64,000 nt of DNA from Mucor racemosus (taxonomy: Eukaryota > Mucoromycota > Mucoromycetes > Mucorales > Mucoraceae): positions 372,001 through 436,000 of the forward strand of contig JAPEHQ010000010.1 of NCBI GenBank assembly GCA_027405735.1, in the 5' to 3' direction. Under the pieces are notes generated by a model. That model did not search any database and was not told the DNA's origin. It worked only from the letters and a program-made list of their open reading frames with translations. A program made the position numbers and the translations under genes. Of the stretch, positions 23,211-33,507 are shown in pieces (positions within the stretch are counted from its first letter, which is position 1; each line of letters opens with the position of its first letter).

Positions 23211-23430
23211 CTCTCCAATATCATAAACATAAGCATGGCCATCGCTGGAACCTATTACCGCCTTTTTACTCTCTTTGTCCCAAGCCAATTTATTCAATGC
23301 TTTACCAGAACCAACTTACGTACTTACAAATGGTTCCTCGGTATTTGCATTCAAATTCAATAAATTAAATTAACTGGTTCCATTTACAGTAGCATCAAAT
23401 GTAGTATCAGCACGCCTTATGATAAATGTC
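23211..23430 (-). pseudogene. Captured dynein intermediate chain fragment, copy 2 (inverted arm)
   Basis: The minus strand reads TTFDATVNGTS, stop, FNLLNLNANTEEPFVST, stop, VGSGKALNKLAWDKESKKAV, IGSSDGHAYVYDIGE, then GTAAG. It is the best preserved of the five. Both stops are TAA at positions expected to be CAA (Gln). Confidence 0.7.
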
Positions 23431-23690
23431 AATCTAAAATTAGAAACATCCCATTGTTATTGTCATACGCTGTGAAAAGCTTGATTTCTAATAATACAGC
23501 AATTAAATAAAAACAAGATGATATAATATTTAACATCTGAGTAAGTATGATGAAGTGTGCTTTTAAATCCTTTTAAAAATTCTGAGGCAAACTCAACAAC
23601 TTGGTCCTGTAATTTCTATCCATCCAAATGTTGCGATTTCCACCAACCATTATACAATGAATGAACTTTATCTATCTTGCATATGGGTTG

Positions 23691-25632
23691 TTTCAGATAT
23701 TCTTTGAATTTTTTTCTAAAATTAAATAATGGTTCAAAATTGGATTTTGAAGTTGCACGTAATGCGTAGTAAAGATATAAATAATATATCCGGATTTCGT
23801 TATTTAACTGCTATTTTTGAAAGAGTAGAGCATACGTTTTTAACTGAAACTACTCTTCCTCTGCTTATATAAAATAAAGCAACTAGGAATATGCCTGTAA
23901 ATCTCTGAATATTAATCTAAATGGGCTGCAAGTTTCAAAATATATAATACAGCCATAAAAGTATTCATATCTATATTTTTAGCATCCCATTAAATTTGCT
24001 AGTTAAATCGTAGGAATCAAACATGCATTATTTCCAAGTGGTTTTGTGGCTCAGCATACCATTTAGAAATAATCTAATTAGCCAAAACCAGCATATATGA
24101 TAATGATAACTATCGAAATCAATAAGTAGACGTTCCTTTTAAGTGTAATCAAAGCTGTAGTGCAATGTGTTCTATATTCATTTTTCAAAAAAAAAAAAAA
24201 AAAAAAAAAAAAATGTTAATTTGAATAACTGTAAGCAATTAGATAGATGCCAGAAAATCATATACCTTTGTTTCTTGAGTGAGTTGCTTTATTAAATATT
24301 CAGCAGTTCATAATCAAACAAATAGTATACATCGTTATCTAATGGATACTTTTATTTTTTTATTTTTAAAAAACGTGAGTTTTCGATGGAGTTATTGATA
24401 AAACAAGATTCCAAGATAGATTATTGATTCAACTACAAACCTCAGTAGCAAAAAAAAAACTGTATGAGCATTTTATATACCATTGTTGATAAAGCAAATG
24501 CAAAAATGCATTCTATTGCCAGTAGCTATACTTTATTCAGCCGTATGTTTGAGTATCCATATGATATAAAGCATACCAATTGATCATATACATTTTATGA
24601 AGGAGTTTTCTCGATTTTTCGGATTTTTGGCATATTTTACACGGTAAATTCAAATATTTTTGCGCAATATTCAGCGAACAGTTGTACGTTTTTGGGTTGA
24701 AATAGTTGAAAAATATTTGTAAATCATCTTTATATTTTTATTATTAACATATTTGTATGTGTTTCTATGTAAAATCCTTGTCAAAACTATTGCATTTTCA
24801 AATCCTCAACTTCAGGTAGGTACTGTACTCTTGAAACTACAAAATTACAGAAAGCAGCGATTACACATCAACCCTTTTTAAAATTAAATATATCACAAAA
24901 TCAAATCTGATAATTTTTTTATATAATATCGCTTCTTACGATTCTGTACCAAGAATCATGTTATGTTCTACTATGTAAAAAAAATTGCCGCTGTACACGT
25001 CAAATTGCGCTCTTTAAAGAGCTAGTTCATGCTATTTTGGTGGAACCGTTCCGCATTACTCCAGGAGGAGCCTCCCCCTTGTCTTGAGCCTGGATTGCAA
25101 AATTTTGTGCATATGGTGATGAACAGCTTGGCAACACTGTGTATGCAGCTTTGCGGCACTGTGATATAGTGTGGTTTCCAAACAGAAAAAAAATACCTAG
25201 AAAAAAACTGTAAAGGTTGAAATTTCAGCAATTTTATTATATAAAGTCGTGCATCATTTACCCATAACTCTTTTTAATGACTCAAGAAACAGAAAAGACC
25301 CTGAAGAATGGCATATATAATGATTGATTCATTACAGGTACATTATTAAAAAAGTTATGCGAATAAATCCTTTCATCTTTGTTTACTAGACATAAATGTA
25401 TTCCGGTTCCGAGAATAAAGGAGTAAACACTATTGTTGGCGAATTATTGTATGCAAGACAGTAATTAACAAAATTGTTTATAAAGTATGCCTCTATCATG
25501 TGAAACTGATGTTATTTCAGCCAAAAATCTGTTAATTAGATGTCAACAAAAGACAAATGGCAAATATCTTTTCGCATGCCAGCTGCAATAACACGGTTTT
25601 CTTTTTCTCTTCTTTTTCATTAAACTTATCAT
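23691..25632. other. Intergenic region, no gene seen
   Basis: AT-rich DNA with a 27-nt A run (about 24,187-24,213). A GC-richer patch at 24,990-25,170 does not code in any frame and folds into no structure I recognise. Confidence 0.45.
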
Positions 25633-26122
25633 ATGAAATTTAAAAAAAGAACAAAAGCAATGATTTATGATAGCGATGAGGAGGCTGGAGATGTATGAAT
25701 TTACAACATAAGTTGCTTTTAACCCCCTAAATTACTCTTTCTAGGTAACTAAGATCAAGAGAATTAAACCTCAAAAAGGTAGGAAGGATACCGAATCTCA
25801 AAGCTGTACATCGTTCAATGTAAGCCCCCCTGTGTGAAGAAATCTTGGATGCAAATCCAGCTCTAAAATTAAATGTTTACAAAGATTTCCCGTAAAAGAA
25901 GATTGACAGTTCGTCAATTTCCGAGTGGAGATACTGCAGTTGATATTCGAGAATTCTACGTTGATAAAAAAACTCAAGAATTGCGCCCGGGTAAAGGTAA
26001 AAGAAGGTGGACATAATGGCCATGTATCCTTGCTTAAACTAAGGGCTTTGCATATGAAAAGTAGGTATCTGCTTGACATTGATGCAATGGAAAATTCTGC
26101 AAGAGTTGATGCCGAAAATTGA
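25633..26122 (+). pseudogene. PC4/Sub1-like transcription coactivator, broken
   Basis: Exons 25633..25692, 25745..25819 and 25885 onward join in frame. They encode an acidic-tailed basic start (MKFKKRTKAMIYDSDEEAGD, VTKIKRIKPQKGRK) and then the single-stranded-DNA-binding PC4 core SRKRRLTVRQFPSGDTAVDI and REFYVDKKTQELRPGK. There the frame runs to a stop at 26,014-26,016. The C-terminal helix, expected next, appears in a neighbouring frame (SLLKLRALHMKSRYLLDID, to 26,122), without the usual Gln-Trp pair. So the gene seems frameshifted and decayed. A missed intron near 25,996 is possible. Sub1/PC4 binds melted promoter DNA and aids RNA polymerase II; an intact copy would be expected elsewhere. 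Confidence 0.6.
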
Positions 26123-26195
26123 CAAATCCCTTGAAGACATTACAAAGTGAATGAAATCATAGCCATGAAACGAATCAGATAACTAATGCTTTAAA

Positions 26196-26204
26196 GTGAG
26201 TCAT
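26196..26204 (+). promoter_or_regulatory. Gcn4/Cpc1-type bZIP site upstream of HIS5
   Basis: GTGAGTCAT matches the RTGASTCAT consensus 116 nt upstream of the HIS5 ATG. A half-match TGACTCT follows at 26,219-26,225. It parallels the ATGAGTCAT site in the ARG8 promoter. Confidence 0.6.
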
Positions 26205-26319
26205 TTCTAACGAAATTATGACTCTGAATTACATTCTCCGAGAAAAATAGCTAGTAGTAGATAATCTGTCTGATATTTTTTTCTATAACTCTTGTTTCTT
26301 TTTTAATATTAAAAAAAAC

Positions 26320-27533
26320 ATGTCCTCCTTCGACCTTAGCAAAGTAATTCGTCCTAATATCATGGCATTAAAGCCTTATCGTTGTGCTCGTGATGATTAT
26401 AGTGAGGGTGTCTTGTTAGATGCTAATGAAAACGCATACGGCCCATCTTTGACTACTCAACATGATGGAGATTTGAACAGATACCCTGATCCATATCAGG
26501 CCCAAGTGAAGGAACGTATCTTAAAGTTACGTAACTTGAAGTCTACCAAGAATTTGTTCTTGGGCGTTGGTTCTGATGAAGTTATTGATTTACTAATCCG
26601 TATTGCTTGTGTACCTGCTCATGATAAAATCTTAATTACTCCTCCTACTTACGGCATGTACTCTGTTTGTGCTCAAATCAATGATGTTCAAGTTGTCAAA
26701 TCACCTTTAAATGTTGAAAATGGTGCTTATCAATTGGATTTGGATAATGTAAGTAACTTTTATTCACTCTTTTTTTTTAGACAATTATGACTAATAATTA
26801 AAAAAAAAAAAAAAAAAAAAAAAAGCTTTTTGACACCTTGAAATCAAATCCCGAGACAAAGGTTGTATTTTTATGTTCTCCTGGTAATCCTACAGGTACT
26901 TGTCTTAGCCACAAGAGTATCCGCGCAGTTCTTGAGTCTGATTTCAAGGGCTTGGTTGTTGTTGATGAAGCATATGTCGATTTTGTTGACCATGATGAAG
27001 GCTCCGTCGCTACTTGGGTTGATCAATACCCTAATTTAGTTGTAATGCAAACCTTGAGTAAGAGTTTCGGTTTAGCTGGTATCCGTGTTGGTATTGCTAT
27101 TGGCCACGCTGATGTCATTCAAATCCTTAATAACACTAAAGCTCCTTATAACATTGGTACTCCTAGTGCTTTAGTGGCTGCTGAAGCTCTTTCTGATGAG
27201 GGTTTAGGTAAAATGTACGATTATCGTAAGCGCTTGATTGCCCAGCGTGGTACTTTGATTGAGAAATTACCTCAACTTGATGGAACTGGCCGTATTTTGG
27301 GCGGTAACGATTCTAACTTTGTTTTAGTCGAAATTTTGGATGCTGATAGCAAAAAGCCTTCAAATGATCGTGCACAAAAAGTTTACAGTATGATGGCTGA
27401 AAATCTTGGTGTTGTTGTTCGTTTCAGAGGTATGGAATATGGCTGTGAGGGTTGTTTAAGAATTACTGTTGGTACAGAAGAGGAAAATGTAACCGTGCTT
27501 GACATGTTACAAAAGGCTTTAGCTGCCAATTAA
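26320..27533 (+). CDS. HIS5: Histidinol-phosphate aminotransferase
   Basis: Two exons (26320..26748, 26826..27533) join in phase 0 to give 378 residues, the usual length. It is a class I/II PLP aminotransferase of the HisC type: LLDANENAYGPS near the N-terminus, LFLGVGSDEVIDLLIR, CSPGNPTGTCLS, VVDEAYVDF (Asp about 190) and TLSKSFGLAGIRVG with the PLP Lys at about 222. The C-terminal Arg motif is GCLRITVGTEEEN. It converts imidazole-acetol phosphate to histidinol phosphate in histidine synthesis. The single intron has GACTAAT as branch site, then a ~28-nt pure A run directly before the 3' AG. Codons are less AT-skewed than in neighbours, consistent with good expression. Confidence 0.95.
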
Positions 27534-28309
27534 TAATAATCCAATATATCACCATTAGAATTGTCAAATTCATCAGAATAAAGTCTTTTTTAACTCATTA
27601 TTATGCTTAATTAGACACTTTAATTTTCATTGATGCATATAATAATAATATGTTGTAGGATTTCGGTACTGCAGGCTTTTTGAATACAAATGATTTGCGC
27701 TCTTTACAAAATGATCACCGTGATCATCCTAAGTCTGAAAATATGTCTTAATCAATGATATTCCCTTGAATTTGATAAAAGAAAATGCTATTGGACCACT
27801 GATACCTTATCAATCATATGTTTAGTTAATCTTTTCTAAAGAACTTTACTTTGATTACTGTAAAAATTCTTTAAAGATGGATTAAAAGTTTTTGAAGGGC
27901 ATTTTTTATTTTCAGTTCTTTAGGCAAATAATGATTATTCTCGACATTCTAGGATTTTTCAATCAAAATTTCGACTAGATAGTATCAACTAGGTTTATTG
28001 TACACAATTAGTGCCTTTAAACTAAATGAATATAGTTTTTAATATTGCTTTTAGTCAATTTATTCCATTGAATTCTCCCAGGCCTTTATCCATTTTTGGC
28101 TATGAAAAGTTACAAAGAAAGACAGCTGCAGCCTCTTTTGAATAAACTTTTTAGCATTTACTACATTAGTGTTTGTAACATTCTATACAAACTCATAGGT
28201 TGCTTACTTTCAAATAACAACAAACAAATGTAGCTTCTAATCACGTACATTTCGCAGCATATTTTGCATACACAATACTTTTATTTATTGATTTCGTTAT
28301 TACTCCCTC
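27534..28309. other. Intergenic region with an exon-like stretch
   Basis: Mostly AT-rich. At 27,659-27,751, after a TTGTAG acceptor-like site, 30 codons read DFGTAGFLNTNDLRSLQNDH... to a stop. This looks like a stray terminal exon or relic, but no partner exon or family could be found. Confidence 0.35.
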
Positions 28310-30004
28310 ATGGCTGATGAATTTTGTTTTTCGCTACTTAATGCAACAACGCTTCAATTACTACAAGCAGCTGGATTTGATGCTGGTCATACAAATGCTA
28401 TTAAAGTTTTAACCAATTTATTTGAAGAATACATTGAATTATTATCATCCACTGCTTCAGCATATTCTCACCTGTCAAGTAGATCTACCGGAAACATATT
28501 TGATATCTTGGGTGCTTTGAAAGAATTCAACATTGATTTACGGAATCTTGAATATTGGTTAAACAGTGAAGTAAATGCTTTGTCTCCGATTTGGACTGAA
28601 CAAGGCGATCCCAGTAGAACTTTGAAAGGTAATTCATATACAAACTTGATTTATTGATGTCTCATGTTAGAAACACTAGGGATAGTATATAACGGATTAA
28701 ATCATCAAAAAGATTCAATTTTATACAAATACAGAGATAATCATGATTCTGCATTAGTATCGTTATTATCAGAGCAGGAGGAAGAGGAAGAGGAAGAAGA
28801 AGAGGAGCCACCAACATTTAAGGAAGATAAAATATTACCAAATTATGTACCACACCATTACTTTCCGCTATTTCCTGTCATGCAATCGACAACAGACAAA
28901 TCAGGACCTGTAGTATCTGAACTAAAGCAAACAGTATCGATATCAGATGAATTGCCATTACCTAATATTGTCAAGAAAAAGAAAAAACCTATTGACAACC
29001 CCTTCACCTATTTGAAACCTTTCGAAGATTCGATACTAGCTAGCATTGAGAGCGATCAACCAGAGGCATTATCAGTATCGATCACTCAAAAAGCAAACAT
29101 TAATTCATCAGAAAATATAGACTCCAATGTACATAGACAAAAACGTAGACGACACTCTGAAGTAATAAATCAGATTATGGATAAAATCGAATACCAAAAT
29201 GAGAAAGCTCCCAAAAAGAAGTTGATCAATGATGCTGGTGTTTTCAATGAAGCAACAAAACAACTAGTAGTTCCAGAAGATACAATGTTTAGTCAAGAAT
29301 CAGGTTTACTAGACAAATTAATGACAAATATTACACCGCCAATAGCTATAGCAAATTTAATGGCACCTAATTTAATGATAGATGTCATTGTACAACCTGG
29401 ATCTGCTACACCAACAAGTGCTCTTCAATTAAATATGGCTAAATTGCCATCGAGAAAACAATCAGTTGGTGGTATCACAATAAAGGAATCTCCTAGTCAA
29501 ACATCTGTCAATTCAAAGACAATTGTCTCTGAACTTCCGTCAGAAAATGTATCACCCATTGAAGAAAGGACTAATGCTATCTCACTAGCTTCATTATCTA
29601 TTGAGCCTTCAGCTTCTTCTAAACCTGCTAAAGAAAAAAAGAAACTAGCAAAATTAAAAAAAAAGTTAACTATTAGTCTACCAAAACCCAAAGCAGATGC
29701 AATACCTGCATCTATAAATTCAGCCAAAGCAATTACACCACCTAGGATCACATCGGAAACACCTGAAATTCGATTTAAAATCAAATTACCGGTTGTTACA
29801 TCCACAGCAATACTACCAGCTTCAAATTTCACCAGTCCAAAAGATATTATCAACTGTAGTTGTGAGAATCCAGGTGTAGATTATGGCACTCTTATGGTTA
29901 CATGTGATGATTGTGGAGTGTGGTATCATGGCTCATGTGTTGGAATAACCGAAAGTGATAAAATAGAAGAATGGCATTGTGATCGTTGTAAAATACAAGT
30001 GTAA
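28310..30004 (+). CDS. TAF3: TAF3-like TFIID subunit: histone fold plus C-terminal PHD finger
   Basis: Two exons (28310..28628, 28671..30004) give 550 residues. Residues 1-90 form a bromodomain-associated histone fold (EFCFSLLNATTLQLLQAAGF...VLTNLFEEYIELL). A Glu run follows (about 143-152), then LPNYVPHHYFPLFP and a long low-complexity Lys/Ser/Pro linker with basic nuclear-localisation stretches (RQKRRRHSE, KKKLAKLKKKL). The last 51 residues are a PHD finger with all Cys4-His-Cys3 ligands (CSC, CDDC, WYHGSC, HCDRC). Histone fold plus terminal PHD is the animal TAF3 architecture, where the PHD reads H3K4me3 and the fold pairs with TAF10. TAF8 has a similar fold but no PHD. TFIID membership is inferred. 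Confidence 0.75.
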
Positions 30005-30477
30005 CATCTCCACAAAATAAAGTGAATGTCGTATTTTTCTATATTGGGATGTTGTTCCTTAGTCAATTTAACACTGCCTTAATGGAGTGTTCTGTGCTTA
30101 CAGTCTATATAAAGAAATGTTTCTTGTATATAAGATTTTTTTTAACCCTTATAGGTGAATAAGCATTTGACAATGAGGTTTAGCAGAGGCAATTATAAAC
30201 TGCCAGGCAGATTTATGCTTGATGATATATATCTCAACTGATATTTTGTGAATGTATTTAACCTACATTATGTAAACGTTAATTGTATACAGTGTGCTGG
30301 TATAAACACATTTCATCAGATACTGCACACACGTTGCTGCTTTATGTATCGTATGTGTAACCCTGCAAGCTTAAGAAAGAAAAAAAAAAAAAAAAAAAAA
30401 AAGAGTATAAATATATATGTTTATGCTTAAACTTCTTTCCTTTTTTTTCCTCTTCTCCTTTAGCTCCAGTACATATT
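30005..30477. other. Intergenic region, no gene seen
   Basis: It holds the TAF3 3' end (AATAAA-like at about 30,016) and an A run at 30,381-30,401 upstream of the P450 gene. No ORF is credible. Confidence 0.5.
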
Positions 30478-32339
30478 ATGTCTAATTTATTAATTGATAA
30501 TTTATTTTCTCGTACACTTGGTATATCAGCAACAATTCTTACAGCATTGGCTATAAAATACCCTGATCGAGCTGTCTTTGATGAACATAGAGAAGGCATT
30601 TCTTATAAGGGCGGCTGGCCAATTTTAGGTAGTTTGCCTAGTATCATCAGCAATGCGGAGAACTTGCACGAATTTTTACTCAGTGGTTTTACTACAATGA
30701 ACTCATTAACAACGTATGTCAATAATCAAAACGCATTCAAATATATATTTTATAAATTAAAATACGTATTATATTAGTACGGCTTCAGCATTAGGTATGC
30801 CTCGTGCTATTGCAACTGTTGATCCTCGCAATATTGAGCACATACTTAAAAGTAAAGTGAAAACTAAAACAATACATTATGCAGTGCAACCAGCTAAAAA
30901 TATATTTTATTAGATAATTTTGAAAATTATGCAAAAGGCCCACAATTGAATGCTGCAACAGGTGATTTGCTTGGTCATGGAATATTCAATGCTAATGGCG
31001 AGCAGTGGAAATATCAAAGAAAAACAGCAAGCCATATCTTCAATATTAAAAATTTCAGAGATCTTTTTACAGAGTAAGAGCGTAGATCATTTTAAATAAT
31101 GCATAAATTCAATTCCAATAACTTTTTTTTAATTTGTACCAACAGGGTCTTTGTTAAGGAGCTTGATGTGATGTTTAAGGGTGTATTAGATAAAGCAGTA
31201 GTATCAAATCAAGTCGTTGATTTTCATGATGTTATGTTTAAATTTACATTAGACTCGTTTATTTTGTGAGATTTTAATATTTAGTTTATTACATACACTT
31301 AAACTAACGTATTTCATTATAGACTTGGATTTGGTGTACATTTGCATGCTTTAGATAGCGGAGAAAAAGTGCCTTTTGCTGCTTCGTTCGATGAATGTCA
31401 ATTAAATAGTTTTCAGCGTTTTGTAAATCCACTTTGGAGAGTGACAGAACCTGTTTCCAACTTATTGCAACCTTGGAAGAAAAGTATCAGCCAGCATTTA
31501 GATACTGTTGATTGCTTTGCTAATCAAGTTATTGAAGGACGAAGAAAGCAATTGGCTAATGGTGAAACACATCATCGTGATTTACTGTCAAGATTTATGG
31601 ATGCACACAACGAGAATGATGAGCCGCTAAGCAATAAGGAGCTAAGAGATATTGTATTGAATTTTGTCATTGCTGGAAGAGATACTACAGCTCAAGCATT
31701 ATCTTGGACATTTTACATGTTATTACTTCATCCCAGAGTAGAATCAAAGCTTTTACGAGAAACTCTTGATAATATTTCTGACGACGTAGCTAATGATCCT
31801 GTTGCTTTATATGAAGCCATCAAAAAAATGACATATGCTCATGCAGTGTAAGCCATTTATATATATATATATATGATCTTATTGTTCGAGTAACATTCTA
31901 ATTAATATTTGAATTTAGATTTTATGAAGTTTTAAGATTATACCCTTCCGTGCCCAACAATCAAAAGTATGCACTTAATGATGATATTTGGCCTGATGGT
32001 ACACCTGTTCGCAAAGGAGATTATGTAATGTGGTGCCCTTGGGCGCAAGGTCGTACTGAATCTGTGTGGGGTCCTGATGCTAAAGATTTCAAGCCTGAAA
32101 GATGGATTACCCCAGAAGGTGAACTTCGACGTGAATCACAAGGTCAGTGGCCAGCATTCCATGCAGGACCTCGTGTTTGTCTTGGCCAAAACTTAGCTAC
32201 TTTGGAAGCACTTGTTGCTATGGTTTTCCTAGTAAAACGATACAAGTTCAAATTGGTTCCCGGCCAAAACATCACTTATCAAGTCTCGTTAACTTTGCCC
32301 ATGAAAGAAGGTATGAAGGTTTATGTTCAAAACCGTTAA
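30478..32339 (+). CDS. Cytochrome P450 monooxygenase (microsomal, fatty-acid-hydroxylase-like)
   Basis: Six exons (30478..30713, 30778..30851, 30914..31073, 31146..31265, 31323..31847, 31919..32339) join in consistent phase to 511 residues. Features in order: an N-terminal hydrophobic anchor (about 10-28), the Pro-rich hinge GGWPILGSLP, the C-helix motif WKYQRK, the I-helix oxygen-binding motif AGRDTT, the ExxR pair in YEVLRLYPS (about 375-378), PERW, and the haem-binding loop FHAGPRVCLG with the cysteine thiolate at about 459. The overall pattern (NNFENYAKGP, HIFNIKNFRD, NDDIWPDGTPVRKGD) resembles CYP52/CYP86-type fatty-acid or alkane hydroxylases. Substrate cannot be told. It would act at the ER with a P450 reductase. 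Confidence 0.9.
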
Positions 32340-32792
32340 ATTTATGTGTATATATAAACTAGTATATATACCTGTATATTATAAATATTATTATTCTTTG
32401 ATTTATAAAAATAAAACAAAATTATACTCAACAAATAGACGATTTCACTTTCAGGAGGTAATGCTTGCATGAAGTATGTCGATCGCGCCGTTAATATTAC
32501 TCCATTCAAGAGAAAATATTGCTTTTAAAATATCTAACTGTTGCTATATTTCACATATATTAGCCATTATGTAGTTTAAGATGCTACATTATTATTTGGG
32601 CTACATTTTACACAGCTTGTATAGAGTTACATTCAAATCTTCTATTCTCAACGCATGCGTATGAAAAGTGGATTCCTTAATTCATCAAAAATCCTGAACT
32701 ACCGGATTTTGTCCGGGCTTATCACGTGCTGTTCGGCGCAAAAATGTATTTTTGTGATTATATATTTTTTAAAAATCAAAGATCCCATCAAT
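32340..32792. other. Intergenic region, no gene seen
   Basis: 3' flank of the P450 gene and 5' flank of the tRNA gene. No ORF is credible. Confidence 0.45.
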
Positions 32793-32865
32793 GGGGAAAT
32801 GGTGTAGTGGCTATCACATTCGCTTTGCATGCGAAAGGCCCCGGGTTCAAACCCCGGTTTCTCCA
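32793..32865 (+). tRNA. tRNA-Ala (anticodon UGC)
   Basis: A 73-nt cloverleaf without intron. The acceptor stem GGGGAAA/TTTCTCC has discriminator A and carries the G3:U70 wobble pair that specifies alanine. The anticodon arm TTCGC-TTTGCAT-GCGAA shows TGC at the loop centre. The T arm CCGGG-TTCAAAC-CCCGG is perfect. The D arm contains the A-box-like TGGTGTAGTGGC and the T arm the B box GGTTCAAAC. CCA is not encoded. Confidence 0.95.
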
Positions 32866-32867
32866 TA

Positions 32868-32874
32868 TTTTTTT
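32868..32874 (+). terminator. RNA polymerase III terminator
   Basis: A run of seven T residues starts three nucleotides after the discriminator base of tRNA-Ala, the standard Pol III stop signal. Confidence 0.85.
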
Positions 32875-33507
32875 GCTTTCAGAAAATTTGTTACACTCCA
32901 TATATTAAAAGGCTGAATCAATTACTAATGAAGTAATATAAAATTTGCTTTCGTTGGTTTTTATACTAGACAAAAAAGTAAAAATATTGTATATATTTCA
33001 GGTTTCAACAAGTAAAATTATATGTAATGATCCAGTTACATTATATAAGCAAATCATATTCCTGGCCGAAATATAAAGAAAAACCTGTCATTTTTGCTTT
33101 ATATCATGTAATTTAGTAATTATGCTAGGTATAATAATGCGAAGATGACTTTATTCCACTAAAAAATATAACTGAAGTTTCCAGTGAGAATATAATCAAT
33201 AGATACAGAATAGCGCTACGCATATATACAAAAATTTAGTAGTAGATAAAATGTGTATATTTATATATACAATAAAAAATGATTTTTAGATTTTTTTTTC
33301 TTTGTAGAAGCTAAACAATCACACTCTATAATATTTATGTGATTGTTTTTCTTACTAATTAATCAATAAAAAAATTACAATTTATTTTGTTCGTTCTGTC
33401 CTTCACAATCTATTTTGACTTGCTGTAGTACACAAAAAAACTACACTCGATAGGTTAAAATGAATTCTAATATTAAATTTGAATTTTCAAAAAAAAAGAA
33501 ACTGATA
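32875..33507. other. AT-rich spacer, no gene seen
   Basis: Nothing supportable between the tRNA gene and the outer end of the second foldback element. Confidence 0.5.

Larger units (their letters stand above)
15862..23690. mobile_element. Giant foldback (inverted-repeat) element, copy 1, right arm truncated
   Basis: The left arm runs 15,862-21,034 (outer end 'tcaatcttcaaaatcgg', as at 33,512). A spacer of about 1.46 kb follows (21,035-22,500). The right arm is the reverse complement of 19,600-21,034 and runs 22,501-23,690, where it breaks off. The same arm sequence occurs in copy 2 (33,508-45,800). Arm-to-arm agreement is high near the spacer, for example 'gagccccgaaaatgtgcgc' at 20,931 and inverted near 22,593. 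No long ORF or known transposase or polymerase motif is visible. Nested inside are a hAT-like MITE (17,136), a ~220-bp MITE (19,864) and two copies of a dynein-like gene fragment, one per arm. Confidence 0.8.

Noticed and set aside
24990..25170. GC-richer patch in intergenic DNA
   Set aside because: Tried as tRNA, other structured RNA and coding relic; no cloverleaf, no stable motif and no credible frame.
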